Part shown: positions 55,397 through 64,000 of the stretch, piece after piece | How positions within the stretch are numbered: position 1 is the stretch's first letter | Layout: every line of letters begins with the position of its first letter | Assembly (NCBI RefSeq): GCF_005281475.1 | Contig: NZ_CP040106.1 | Location: forward strand, 4,182,501-4,246,500 | From: Echinicola rosea | Lineage (GTDB): Bacteria > Bacteroidota > Bacteroidia > Cytophagales > Cyclobacteriaceae | DNA length: 64,000 bases | Direction of reading: 5' to 3' | Made by a program: the position numbers and the translations under genes | Notes under the pieces: generated by a model | Database searches by the model: none | What the model was told of the DNA's origin: nothing | The model's input: the letters and a program-made list of their open reading frames with translations, nothing else

Positions 55397-58300
55397 TTAA
55401 AATTTAACATTGATACCGCCCATAAATATCCTGGACATATAGGCTGACCCCCAGCTGTTTCGAGCGGCATTTTCAGGATCCCAGCCTTCATAATTGGTAA
55501 AGGTGAAGGGATTCTGTGCGGTAAAGTACAATCTCAAGCTTTGGATTTTCAGGGCATCCAAAATATTTTGCTTAAAATTATAACCCAAGGTAATGTACCC
55601 TACTTTCACGAACGACACATCATGATAAGTAAGTGGCTCGGAAAATGGCCCGTTATTGCTAGGCTGGTACCATTCATTGGATGGATTGTCCGGGGTCCAG
55701 TAGTTGGTCTGTAGGCTGTTGAAGCGAGCAGGTGTGGAATCAAATCCACCCGAGTGGGAAATATGAAAATAACTGGCCGATACAGCTCCTTGGTTGGTCC
55801 TTACAAAGAAGGTAAAATCCCAATTCTTATAATTGAAGGTATTGGCAATTCCCCCACTCCATTTGGGCATATTGGAGCCGATCACCGTACGGTCGTCTGC
55901 ATCAATGGTACCATCATCGTTCAGGTCCCTTACCCGAACCTGCCCAGGCTGCTGACCGTAACTTTGGGCCTCGTCCACTTCGTCCATCTGCCAGATCCCG
56001 TCAAAGACGTAAGAATAAATTGAACCAACAGGTTCTCCCACCTTATGTACATAGGATCCCGCTTGGACACCGAATAGAATTTGGTCCAAATCTCCATAAA
56101 GTTTGGTGATCTTGTTATTGTTTTTGGCAAAATTCAGGGATGTGGTCCATTTGAAATCACCCGTATGGATGTTTACGGAATTTAAGCCCAATTCTATCCC
56201 TTTGTTCTCGGCTTCCCCCACATTTTGGAATACTCCCGAAAAACCTGTAACCGTGGAGATTGGTCTAAAGAAAATGATTCCGGTATTTTTCCTGTGATAA
56301 ATGTCCAATGATCCGTAAAGTCGGTTATTGAAGAAGCCAAAATCCAGTCCAAAGTTAAATTCTTTGGTTTTCTCCCACGTCAAATCCTGGTTGGCCAGGT
56401 TGGTGACATACGCCGTTTGGGAAATTTGGTCTCCTAAATTGGTGAAGTTATTACCAATAAGGGAGAGGGACCCCAGGGGCACCAAGCCACCTCCTGTGCC
56501 GTTATTGCCGGTTTCTCCATAACTAAGCCGTAGTTTTAGATCTGCAATGAATTGCTGTTCTTTCATAAACCCTTCATCAATGATCCTCCAAGCAAAGGCC
56601 GCAGAAGGAAAGAAAGCCCATTTGTTTTGATCGGACAAGATGGATGATCCATCATAACGCCCCGTCAGGGTCAACAGGTACTTGTCTTTAAAGGCATAGT
56701 TTATCCGGGCAGTGTAGGACTCCAAGGTCTGTTTCGAAAACCCACCCTCCGCTGTCCGAAGATCCGAACCGGCGTCGATGTTATAAAACAGAAACTCATC
56801 GGTACTGTAGTTTCTCCGTTGCATCAGGTAATTTTCATACCGATCCATAAACAGCGAATACACAAAAGTATTATTCAACCGGTGATCACTGCCAAATTCA
56901 AGGTTATAATTGACAATGTTATCCCAGGTGTAGGAAATGCGGTTACGGTTATTTACTTCTGCGCGCGTATTCACTTGTTGTCCACTGGTGGATTTGGCAT
57001 ATCGTCCACGATATTCCCCATACCTGCTAAACTCAATATTTGGTGAAAAATTAGAACTTATTTTGAGGTTTTTGGTAGGGGTAAACGAAAGGGACAGGTT
57101 ACTCAAATAATTCAGGGTCCTGGTTTCCCTCGTTATATTATCAGCCTCAAAAAGGGGATTCGTAATAAACGTCTCTCCTTGCAATGGGAAAAACTGCGGG
57201 TCTCCATTTTGCTCAAAGGGAGTACCGGTAGGACGCAAACGATACGCACTTCTTAATCCTTCACGGCTACCTTCGTTCCTTAATGCAAAGGAAGCGTAGT
57301 TGTTAAAGGAAACTGAAATAAGCTCTGACAACTGGCTGCTTAGATTGCCACGAATCGTGTATCGTTCGTAATCCTCCCCTTCGAAGGTTCCTTCATCCTG
57401 TGTATAAGCGACACCGATTCCATAAACGGTCTTGTCATTTCCTCCATTTAGGCTTAAGGTATGGTTTTGCTGCATACCATTATGCTGGATCAGGTCGATC
57501 CAATTGACATAATCCCCATTGGCCACATTTTCCAGTTCATTTGGCCGCATATAATCGGCTAGATTGACATCTTCCGGTAAAACACTGAAGTCTCCTGAGG
57601 CGTAAAAGTTTCCTACTACGGCATCCCTGAAATATTGGACAAATTCTTCTCCTTGGAGCATATCAGGAAGATTATAGGCTTCTTTCACACCGATATAGTT
57701 ATCATACTGCACGGTCATTTTTCCTTGCGTGCCTTTTTTGGTTTCGATGATCACCACCCCGTTACTACCGCGAGAACCGTAGATGGCCGTTGCGGAGGCA
57801 TCCTTTAAAACGTCCATCCGTTCAATATCTGCTGGATTAAGGAATGAAATGTCATTCACAAATATCCCATCCACCACAAAAAGCGGATTTTGCCCGGGGT
57901 TAAAGCCGCCTTGTTCGACGGTTTCATTGGCATTAATGGTATTGGAGCCTCGGATTCTTACATTAAATCCACCGCCCGGTTTGTTATCCGCAGCCTGGAT
58001 ATTCACTCCTGCCACCTGCCCTTGAAGGGCCTGGAAGGCATTTACTTTATTCGCCTCCTGGATATTTTTGGAATCCATGGACACTACTGATCCGGTGAGG
58101 TCCTTCCGCTTGGTCTCTCCATAACCGACCACCACTACTTCATCAAGCTGTGCCACATCTGGCGCAAGGGTAATCTGCAGCTTACTTTGATTGTTTACGG
58201 GTACTTCTTGGGTAACATAGCCTACAAAAGAAATCGTCAAGATAGCTTCTGCGGGGTTACTCACATTCAGTGTAAAATTTCCGTCCAAGTCGGTCACTGT

Positions 58301-58543
58301 GCCCGTCCCTGTACGCTTGATCAACACCGTGGCACCGGGAATAGGCTGTTGGTCTTCACCCGAAATTACCGTGCCTGAAATGGATGAGGACTGCCCTTGG
58401 GCGAAATTCGAAATGACTACCATCAAGAGCAGCAAAAACACTCTTGAACAGTATTTAATGAGATGCCTATCGGGGAAATCAAGCATGGAACCTGAAATCG
58501 AAGCGATAAGACGCCATGGTTTTTTTGGGAAAACGTGTTTCAT
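55397..58543 (-). CDS. SusC/RagA-family TonB-dependent receptor
   Basis: 1048 residues. Signal region (VFLLLLMVVISNFAQGQSS), a carboxypeptidase-like regulatory domain (ISGTVISGEDQQPIPGATVLI), then the SusC plug (LDEVVVVGYGETKRKDLTGSV, VRIRGSNTINA, ATAIYGSRGSNGVVIIETKKG) and a 22-strand beta-barrel ending NPFTFTNYEGWDPE and MGGINVKF. It transports glycan oligomers across the outer membrane with energy from TonB. First of the SusC-SusD-lyase-DUF4861 run; a long inverted repeat lies about 60 bp upstream of its start. Confidence 0.97.
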   Translation of the reverse strand: MKHVFPKKPWRLIASISGSMLDFPDRHLIKYCSRVFLLLLMVVISNFAQGQSSSISGTVISGEDQQPIPGATVLIKRTGTGTVTDLDGNFTLNVSNPAEAILTISFVGYVTQEVPVNNQSKLQITLAPDVAQLDEVVVVGYGETKRKDLTGSVVSMDSKNIQEANKVNAFQALQGQVAGVNIQAADNKPGGGFNVRIRGSNTINANETVEQGGFNPGQNPLFVVDGIFVNDISFLNPADIERMDVLKDASATAIYGSRGSNGVVIIETKKGTQGKMTVQYDNYIGVKEAYNLPDMLQGEEFVQYFRDAVVGNFYASGDFSVLPEDVNLADYMRPNELENVANGDYVNWIDLIQHNGMQQNHTLSLNGGNDKTVYGIGVAYTQDEGTFEGEDYERYTIRGNLSSQLSELISVSFNNYASFALRNEGSREGLRSAYRLRPTGTPFEQNGDPQFFPLQGETFITNPLFEADNITRETRTLNYLSNLSLSFTPTKNLKISSNFSPNIEFSRYGEYRGRYAKSTSGQQVNTRAEVNNRNRISYTWDNIVNYNLEFGSDHRLNNTFVYSLFMDRYENYLMQRRNYSTDEFLFYNIDAGSDLRTAEGGFSKQTLESYTARINYAFKDKYLLTLTGRYDGSSILSDQNKWAFFPSAAFAWRIIDEGFMKEQQFIADLKLRLSYGETGNNGTGGGLVPLGSLSLIGNNFTNLGDQISQTAYVTNLANQDLTWEKTKEFNFGLDFGFFNNRLYGSLDIYHRKNTGIIFFRPISTVTGFSGVFQNVGEAENKGIELGLNSVNIHTGDFKWTTSLNFAKNNNKITKLYGDLDQILFGVQAGSYVHKVGEPVGSIYSYVFDGIWQMDEVDEAQSYGQQPGQVRVRDLNDDGTIDADDRTVIGSNMPKWSGGIANTFNYKNWDFTFFVRTNQGAVSASYFHISHSGGFDSTPARFNSLQTNYWTPDNPSNEWYQPSNNGPFSEPLTYHDVSFVKVGYITLGYNFKQNILDALKIQSLRLYFTAQNPFTFTNYEGWDPENAARNSWGSAYMSRIFMGGINVKF

Positions 58544-58603
58544 AGATGGTCACTTTGGGTTATAGGATAACATAAGGTTTTAAGCATCGGTAAAATACTC
58601 TTG

Positions 58604-58639
58604 TTTAGTATGGTGAAAATAGATTTTTACCATACTAAA
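58604..58639. promoter_or_regulatory. Long inverted repeat upstream of SusC
   Basis: TTTAGTATGGT (58604-58614) and ACCATACTAAA (58629-58639) are exact complements, and the pairing extends inward with AAAA/TTTT and a single mismatch, giving nearly 16 bp per arm. It is 61-96 bp upstream of the SusC start. It is a probable operator for a dimeric regulator, or an RNA hairpin in the leader. The remaining 58640-58942 region is AT-rich with no gene. Confidence 0.6.
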
Positions 58640-58942
58640 TTTCATTCTTCACCTACACCAAAGTAAAAGTGTTATGGCTACACTTCCAAAACATAATATG
58701 CAAAGGTTTGCGTACCGATTGACCATAATTTAATCAATGGGATCGTTGATGAATCAATAATTTCACCAATGGATTCCTCTATACATGACAACCCTTTAAA
58801 TATTTGATTTTAAACACTTTATAAATACATTATTAAAGTATTTATTAATAAATAGCCTTTCCTATTTTGTTCAGGTCAAATAAAATTGAAAACAAAAAAA
58901 ACACCTCAACAACACGGAGAATCACCCATCTGTTTCACATCG

Positions 58943-60526
58943 CTAAATTGTTCCCAGCAAAATATAAATGGCTACGGTAATGATGACCAAAATGGCCGAA
59001 AGTAATCGGGCATGCTTCCACCTTGTCGTGGGAATAATAGATTCTAGGGAAGGAACGCTGGCCGGTACATGCAGGGGACGAAAATACGACACCAAAAACA
59101 TGATCACCACATTAAGCAAAAATTCAATTCCCCAAATATGGACAAAATGGATATCAATATCCAACAGGAAAGTGGTGAAGACATAGAACGCCAATCCGGT
59201 TACCAAAGCCACTTTAGCCGCCAAAGGGGTAACCCATTTCGTAAAAAAGCCCGCAAGCATAATAGATGCAATAGGAATAAAAAATATACCGTTTAATTGT
59301 TGTAATAATTGAAAGAGGCCTTCAGGGGCATTTGCAACCATCGGGGCAGCCAAAATGGACGTAATAGCCAGGGCGGTAGCCGATAATTTACCGGCCCTTA
59401 CCAGTTGCCTAGAGCTCGCTCCTGGCTTGATCAGCCTTTTATAAATATCAATACTAAAGATGGTAGAAGCACTGTTCAGCACACTATTAAAGGTACTGAG
59501 TACCGCTCCCATGATCACGGCAGCAAATACACCAGTCAAGCCTGCTGGGAGCACTTTCTTTACCAGTTCAGGATAGACCATGTCCTGCTGATCATATAGG
59601 CTGTCGCCAAAATAATAATACCCGATCACTCCTGGCAAAACTATGATAAATGGAACCAAAAGCTTCAAAACACCGGTATATAGCAAACCTTTTTGGGCCT
59701 CTTTCAGGTTCTTGGCTCCCAGGGCACGTTGGACAATGGTCTGGTTCATGCACCAGAAATATAGCTGATTGATGACCAGCCCTGTAAAAAGTGTACTGAA
59801 GGGCAAAACGGAATCCTTGGCGCCAACTACATTGAATTTTTCGGGACTGTGTTCAAAAACCTTTTCCATTCCCAAGAGAGGATTGCCATCACCGATCATA
59901 AAAAGCGCAATCAATGGCACCATCAGCCCCGCCAACAGTAAGCCGTATCCATTAATGGTATCCGAAACGGCGACTGCTTTCAAACCTCCAAAGATGGCAT
60001 AAATTGAGCCAATACCGCCGACCGCCAAGACAGTGTACCATAGCCCCTGTTCCTGACTCACGTTCAATACCGCTGATACATTAAAAAGGCTCTCGATATT
60101 AATGGCTCCGGTATAAAGCACGATGGGCAACAGTGTGATGGCAAAAGATACCAACAGGAAAAAGGCCACCATTGACCTTATGCCAGCGTCAAACCGATTT
60201 TCTAGGTATTGCGGGATGGTGGTCAAGCCCATCTTAAGGTAACGCGGCACAAAATACAATGCAGCCACAATCAGCGCCAGGGCCGAGGTCACTTCCCAAG
60301 CCACGATAACAAAACCATTTTTATAAGAAGAACCGTTCATGCCTACCAAGTGCTCGGTAGAAATATTGGTCATGATCATGGAGCCCGCGATAACGATCCC
60401 TGTAAGGCTCCTTCCTCCTAAAAAATATCCGTCTTCTGAATCAAGGTTCTCTTTCCGGGTTTTCAGCCAAGCATAACCGGCAACAAACAGTGTAAAACCA
60501 ATAAATGATAAAACGGTCAAATTCAT
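58943..60526 (-). CDS. Sodium:solute symporter (SSS family), sugar-type
   Basis: 527 residues with repeated membrane helices. SGLT-like features: DYFLGGRSL-like EDGYFLGGRSLTGIVIAGSMIMTNISTEHLVG, GLTTIPQYLENRFD, GGIGSIYAIFGGLKAVAVSDTINGYGLLLAGL and FNSVLNSASTIFSIDIYKRL. It should import the monosaccharide product of the second glycan locus. Situated upstream of SusC on the same strand with a 399-bp gap, so it may have its own promoter. Clearly distinct from the symporter at 2055. Confidence 0.93.
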   Translation of the reverse strand: MNLTVLSFIGFTLFVAGYAWLKTRKENLDSEDGYFLGGRSLTGIVIAGSMIMTNISTEHLVGMNGSSYKNGFVIVAWEVTSALALIVAALYFVPRYLKMGLTTIPQYLENRFDAGIRSMVAFFLLVSFAITLLPIVLYTGAINIESLFNVSAVLNVSQEQGLWYTVLAVGGIGSIYAIFGGLKAVAVSDTINGYGLLLAGLMVPLIALFMIGDGNPLLGMEKVFEHSPEKFNVVGAKDSVLPFSTLFTGLVINQLYFWCMNQTIVQRALGAKNLKEAQKGLLYTGVLKLLVPFIIVLPGVIGYYYFGDSLYDQQDMVYPELVKKVLPAGLTGVFAAVIMGAVLSTFNSVLNSASTIFSIDIYKRLIKPGASSRQLVRAGKLSATALAITSILAAPMVANAPEGLFQLLQQLNGIFFIPIASIMLAGFFTKWVTPLAAKVALVTGLAFYVFTTFLLDIDIHFVHIWGIEFLLNVVIMFLVSYFRPLHVPASVPSLESIIPTTRWKHARLLSAILVIITVAIYILLGTI

Positions 60527-60621
60527 GGGTATTTTGGGTTTTTTGATTACTAAATGATTGAGCTACTAGGTTAATGGTTATTTGGTTGTAACAAGGGCTA
60601 TTTCCATTGTCCGTTATGTCC

Positions 60622-62500
60622 GTTGTGACGAGGGCTATGCCCCGGCACCGCGAAAGTTGAGTTTATTAACTCAATTCATCATACCAACACAACGCCCACC
60701 AAACCCTTCACTACTTATTCATTTCCGATACGGTGAAGATAACCTAAATCTGCAGCAGTTCGTGTTATTGAGCTGCAAGCTCAAGCCTACTTCGTACCGG
60801 GGCACAGCCCTCGGTACAACCGGCGGGTGGGTACAACGAGCTTGGTCGTTACTCCTAATGCGGTTGTGACGAGGGCTATGCCCCGGCACCGCGAAAATTG
60901 AGTTTATTAACTCAATACATCAAACCAATACAACTTCCACCAAACCTTTCACTACTTATTCATTTCCGATACGGTGAAGACAACCTAAATCTGCAGTTCG
61001 TGCAATTGAGCTGCAAGCTCAAGCCTACTTCGTACCGGGGCACAGCCCTCGGTACAACCGGCGGGTGGGTACAACGAGCTTGGTCGTTACTCCTAATGCG
61101 GTTGTGACGAGGGCTATGCCCCGGCACCGCAAAAATTGAGTTTATTAACTCAATACATCATACCAACACTACGTCCACCAAACCCTTCATTCCAGCATAA
61201 TCCTTTGCACTGCTGAAAAGATATTCCTCAGGATGCTCTACTATCATCGCCTTGACAGGATTATTATGAATATACTGAAGTTTTTGGTCCATGAACTTGT
61301 GTGACTCAATCCAAATTGCACGATTATCATCTTCCCAAAACTTATAATTTTCTACACGCTTGACTTGGCTAGCCTTAAACTTCATCCTCTCCAATATCCA
61401 CGTTCTTCTAGACTCAAAACTTTCTATTTTTAAGCTATCCGTTATTTTTCTGCCTATATGCCTCTTAAAATCCCTTAAAAAGTCGCTCATTCTCAGCGGC
61501 TCTTTAACTCTTCCCAAAAGATGGAGGTGATTACTCATAAGACACCAAGCATACAGCTCTAATCCTTTTTGCTTTATACAATAGTTCAAACTGTCGACAA
61601 CTTCTATTTTAAACTCCTTTCTTGTAAAGACATCTAGCCAATCCAATACTGTCAATGTAAGGAAATAAATTCCATTTTGGTCAGTGATAGAATATGGTTT
61701 GTTTATAGATTTCATTTATCATCGATATTTTATGGGTACTGAGCAATAATAGCTCCGTAGCTTGTCACACTGTTTATCCTAATGCGGTTGTGACGAGGGC
61801 TATGCCCCGGCACCACGAAAATTGAGTTTATTAACTCAATACATCAAACCAATACAACTTCCACCAAACCCTTCACTACTTATTCATTTCCGATACGGTG
61901 AAGATAACCTAAATCTGCAGCAGTTCGTGTTATTGAGCTGCAAGCATAAGCCTACTTCGTACCGGGGCACAGCCCTCGGTACAACCGGCGGGTGGGTACA
62001 ACGAGCTTGGTCGTTACTCCTAATGCGGTTGTGACGAGGGCTATGCCCCGGCACCGCGAAAATTGAGTTTATTAACTCAATACATCAAACCAATACAACT
62101 TCCACCAAACCTTTCACTACTTATTCATTTCCGATACGGTGAAGACAACCTAAATCTGCAGTTCGTGTTATTGAGCTGCAAGCTCAAGGCTACTTCGTAC
62201 CGGGGCACAGCCCTCTGTACAACCGGCGGGTGGGTACAACGAGCTTGGTCGTTACTCCTAATGCGGTTGTGACGAGGGCTATGCCCCGGCACCGCGAAAA
62301 TTGAGTTTATTAACTCAATACATCATACCAATACAACTTCCATCAAACCCTTCACTACTTATTCATTTCCGATACGGTGAAGACAACCTAATCTGCAGTT
62401 CGTGTTATTGAGCTGCAAGCTCAAGACTACTTCGTACCGGGGCACAGCCCTCGGTACAACCGGCGTGTGGGTACAACGGGGGCTCAGCCCTCGGTACAAC
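60622..62500. repeat. Tandem array of about 240-bp REP-like units
   Basis: Units begin GTTGTGACGAGGGCTATGCC and end TCCTAATGCG: 60622-60862, 60863-61100, a broken one from 61101 (with its tail at 61770-61786), 61787-62027, 62028-62265, and a diverging last one from 62266. Each carries terminal arms CGAGGGCTATGCCCCGG and CCGGGGCACAGCCCTCG (one mismatch) and two small hairpins (TTGAGTT/AACTCAA and TTGAGCT/AGCTCAA). Units are 238 or 241 bp and over 90 percent alike. The third is interrupted by the RAYT gene. Confidence 0.85.
61158..61715 (-). CDS. REP-associated tyrosine transposase (RAYT)
   Basis: 185 residues. The Y1 HUH motif is AWCLMSNHLHLLGRV, with the catalytic tyrosine in KLQYIHNNPVKAMIVEHPEEYLFSSA, the classic RAYT end. 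The gene lies inside the REP-like tandem array; its last codons run into repeat sequence. RAYTs cut and move REP sequences and are usually single copy and domesticated. It appears intact and is the likely driver of the array. Confidence 0.88.
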   Translation of the reverse strand: MKSINKPYSITDQNGIYFLTLTVLDWLDVFTRKEFKIEVVDSLNYCIKQKGLELYAWCLMSNHLHLLGRVKEPLRMSDFLRDFKRHIGRKITDSLKIESFESRRTWILERMKFKASQVKRVENYKFWEDDNRAIWIESHKFMDQKLQYIHNNPVKAMIVEHPEEYLFSSAKDYAGMKGLVDVVLV

Positions 62501-62770
62501 AATGACAGCAGAGGTAACGGGCGAGTACCAAGGATGTTGGTCACTACAGTCTCTCAATAATCCCATTATTTGAACTATTTAAAAAACTTTAGCCATTATA
62601 TCGTCATGCAAAGGTTTGCATTAATGCATATCAGTATTTTGTGCACTAAACCCGTGTAATTCACTATAATATTCACTAATTTTAAATAATTGTTTAAGAC
62701 TAATACTCAACTAGTAAGGGAGATTAAACCATCAACCATTTTGCCCTACCAACTTAATAAGTTACACACC

Positions 62771-64000
62771 ATGTTTTCTTTAAAAGCAAACGGAAAAGCT
62801 GCTTTTCATTCCATTCTATTTTTTTCATGTTCATTGATGCTCCTATTGGTGGATAATCATGCTTTCGGCCAGAAAAACGACAATGTGCAAATCGCTTTTC
62901 TGGCCGATGTGCATTTACAGGATGTGTACGCTGATTTAGGGGAAGGTGAATTTAAGGGAGTCTATCATCCCCAAACAGGGAAATATGCCACCATCCGAAC
63001 AATGAATGCCCAAATCCACTCTACCAGACTATTTAATGAAAACTATTTCGCCTTCCATGAAGCACTGAAGGAAGTGGTCGCTCAAGGTATAAAAATAGTC
63101 GTATTGCCGGGGGATTTCAGCGATGATGGCCAACCGATGAACCTAAAAGCACTAAACAGCATTCTTTCCGAGTTTAGTGAAGCATACGGCCTACGTTTTT
63201 ACCTTACCACGGGAAACCACGATCCGGTTACCGCTACAAGGAGCCCTGGCGGTAAATATGATTTTATGGGACCTGGAGGCAAACCACAAGCATTGGTCAG
63301 TGATACTAGCTACCTAAGACACCATCTTCCAGCAGACTTGCCCGTGGCTTTTTCGGATCAAATTGCCTATGGTGGTTATCTGGACATTTTGGAAGAGCTG
63401 GGAGTCTTTGGTTTTTATCCTTCTGAGGAAGACGTTTTTTGGACGCATCCATTCGAAGCATTGGACTATGAAGGCTATAGCTTCCAAAAAGCCGAAAAAA
63501 ATGCAGTATTGGCCAATCGGTACTTTGATATCTCTGCTGCTGACTCCCTTCTGGACCTCAGTTACCTGGTAGAGCCTGTGGAAGGAATTTGGCTACTGGG
63601 CATCGATGCCAACGTTTACTTTCCTGTGGGAGGAACGGGGATTTTTAAAGGATCCAGTGTAGGCTTTAACCTTGCCAAAGACCAAAAAAGCCACCAACTG
63701 GAATGGATCAAAAAAATCGCCAAAGAAGCCGAAAAAAGAGGAAAAATCTTGGTTTCATTTAGTCATTATCCTCTGGTCGAGTTCAACGATGGCACCGATA
63801 AACTGCTCAAAAAGACTTTTGGTCCTGAAAAATTCCAATTGACACGTAGTCCGCTGCCTGCCATCTCTGCCGCCTACGCAGATGCAGGCATCAAAGTACA
63901 CGTGGCCGGACATATGCACATCAATGACACCGGCATCTTTACGTCAGAAATCGACAACACCTTGGTCAATGTACAAGTGCCTTCCTTAGCGGCCTATCCA
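62771..64000 (+). CDS. Secreted metallophosphoesterase (partial)
   Basis: The frame is open from ATG at 62771 to the window edge (410 codons). A signal peptide (SCSLMLLLVDNHAFGQ) precedes a calcineurin-like phosphoesterase: IAFLADVHLQDVY (D-x-H), VVLPGDFSDDG (GD), LTTGNHDP (GNHD), SFSHYPLVE and VAGHMHI (GHxH). The metal site is complete. Probably a periplasmic phosphoesterase or phosphatase. The 270 bp before it (62501-62770) show no other feature. The C-terminus is outside the window. Confidence 0.88.
   Translation, partial: MFSLKANGKAAFHSILFFSCSLMLLLVDNHAFGQKNDNVQIAFLADVHLQDVYADLGEGEFKGVYHPQTGKYATIRTMNAQIHSTRLFNENYFAFHEALKEVVAQGIKIVVLPGDFSDDGQPMNLKALNSILSEFSEAYGLRFYLTTGNHDPVTATRSPGGKYDFMGPGGKPQALVSDTSYLRHHLPADLPVAFSDQIAYGGYLDILEELGVFGFYPSEEDVFWTHPFEALDYEGYSFQKAEKNAVLANRYFDISAADSLLDLSYLVEPVEGIWLLGIDANVYFPVGGTGIFKGSSVGFNLAKDQKSHQLEWIKKIAKEAEKRGKILVSFSHYPLVEFNDGTDKLLKKTFGPEKFQLTRSPLPAISAAYADAGIKVHVAGHMHINDTGIFTSEIDNTLVNVQVPSLAAYP

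Noticed and set aside
60582..62272. Recurrent 69-95 codon frames (MSLLTQYIKPIQLPPN type) in the repeat array
   Set aside because: They recur only because the DNA unit recurs; they run through the palindromic arms and have no protein-like features.
60622..62500. CRISPR array
   Set aside because: Units are about 240 bp and nearly identical over their whole length, with no short-repeat/unique-spacer pattern and no cas genes.

Overview
The window looks like a chromosomal segment of a marine-type Bacteroidota (Cyclobacteriaceae/Echinicola-like). The evidence is a SusC/SusD pair, sodium:solute symporters next to glycan genes, abundant secreted glycosidases, few Shine-Dalgarno sequences, and an AT-rich mobile element of Bacteroidetes style. 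Species is not assignable from what I can see.

Region 1 (1-18227) is a carbohydrate-catabolic region. A LacI regulator with two mirrored operators sits divergent to a symporter plus FAD oxidoreductase pair. After an HxlR/quinone-oxidoreductase pair comes a minus-strand run of GH29, GH117 and GH2 enzymes, a membrane-tethered winged-helix protein, a ThuA-like protein, an enolase-superfamily enzyme, an MFS transporter and a KDPG-type aldolase. GH117 plus cycloisomerase/dehydratase plus aldolase suggests breakdown of agar/porphyran-type galactans (3,6-anhydro-L-galactose and L-galactose). No SusC/D pair is present in this part.

Region 2 (18228-46804) is mobile DNA. A degenerate IS200 transposase is followed by a first integrase module (19006-20809). 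A 25.7-kb integrative mobilizable element (IME) then runs from an att copy at 21063-21084 to one at 46783-46804, the latter overlapping the mnmE stop codon. At the mnmE end the IME carries its integrase, an excisionase-like HTH protein, a VapE-type helicase, a primase, iteron-like repeats, an oriT-like hairpin, MobC and a relaxase with a gene nested in another frame. The rest is cargo: a RES-domain protein, HEPN proteins, a YhcG nuclease with an hsdM remnant, an ABC three-component system (nuclease, middle component, DUF3732 ATPase) bounded by an attC-like site, and a compact three-gene unit (DGQR/DUF262-like protein, unknown protein, class III cyclase-like protein) that I regard as the best candidate for an undescribed defence system.

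Region 3 (46790-49945) has intact mnmE, then about 1.8 kb with palindromic repeats and a 594-nt ORF-less group II intron inserted in a stem-loop. Region 4 (49945-60526) has a thioredoxin-like protein and a second glycan locus: symporter, SusC, SusD, a lyase-like (alpha/alpha) toroid protein and a DUF4861 protein. Region 5 (60622-64000) has a tandem array of about 240-bp REP-like units with a RAYT transposase inside, then a partial secreted metallophosphoesterase.

All family calls are from reading motifs by eye; no database search was run.
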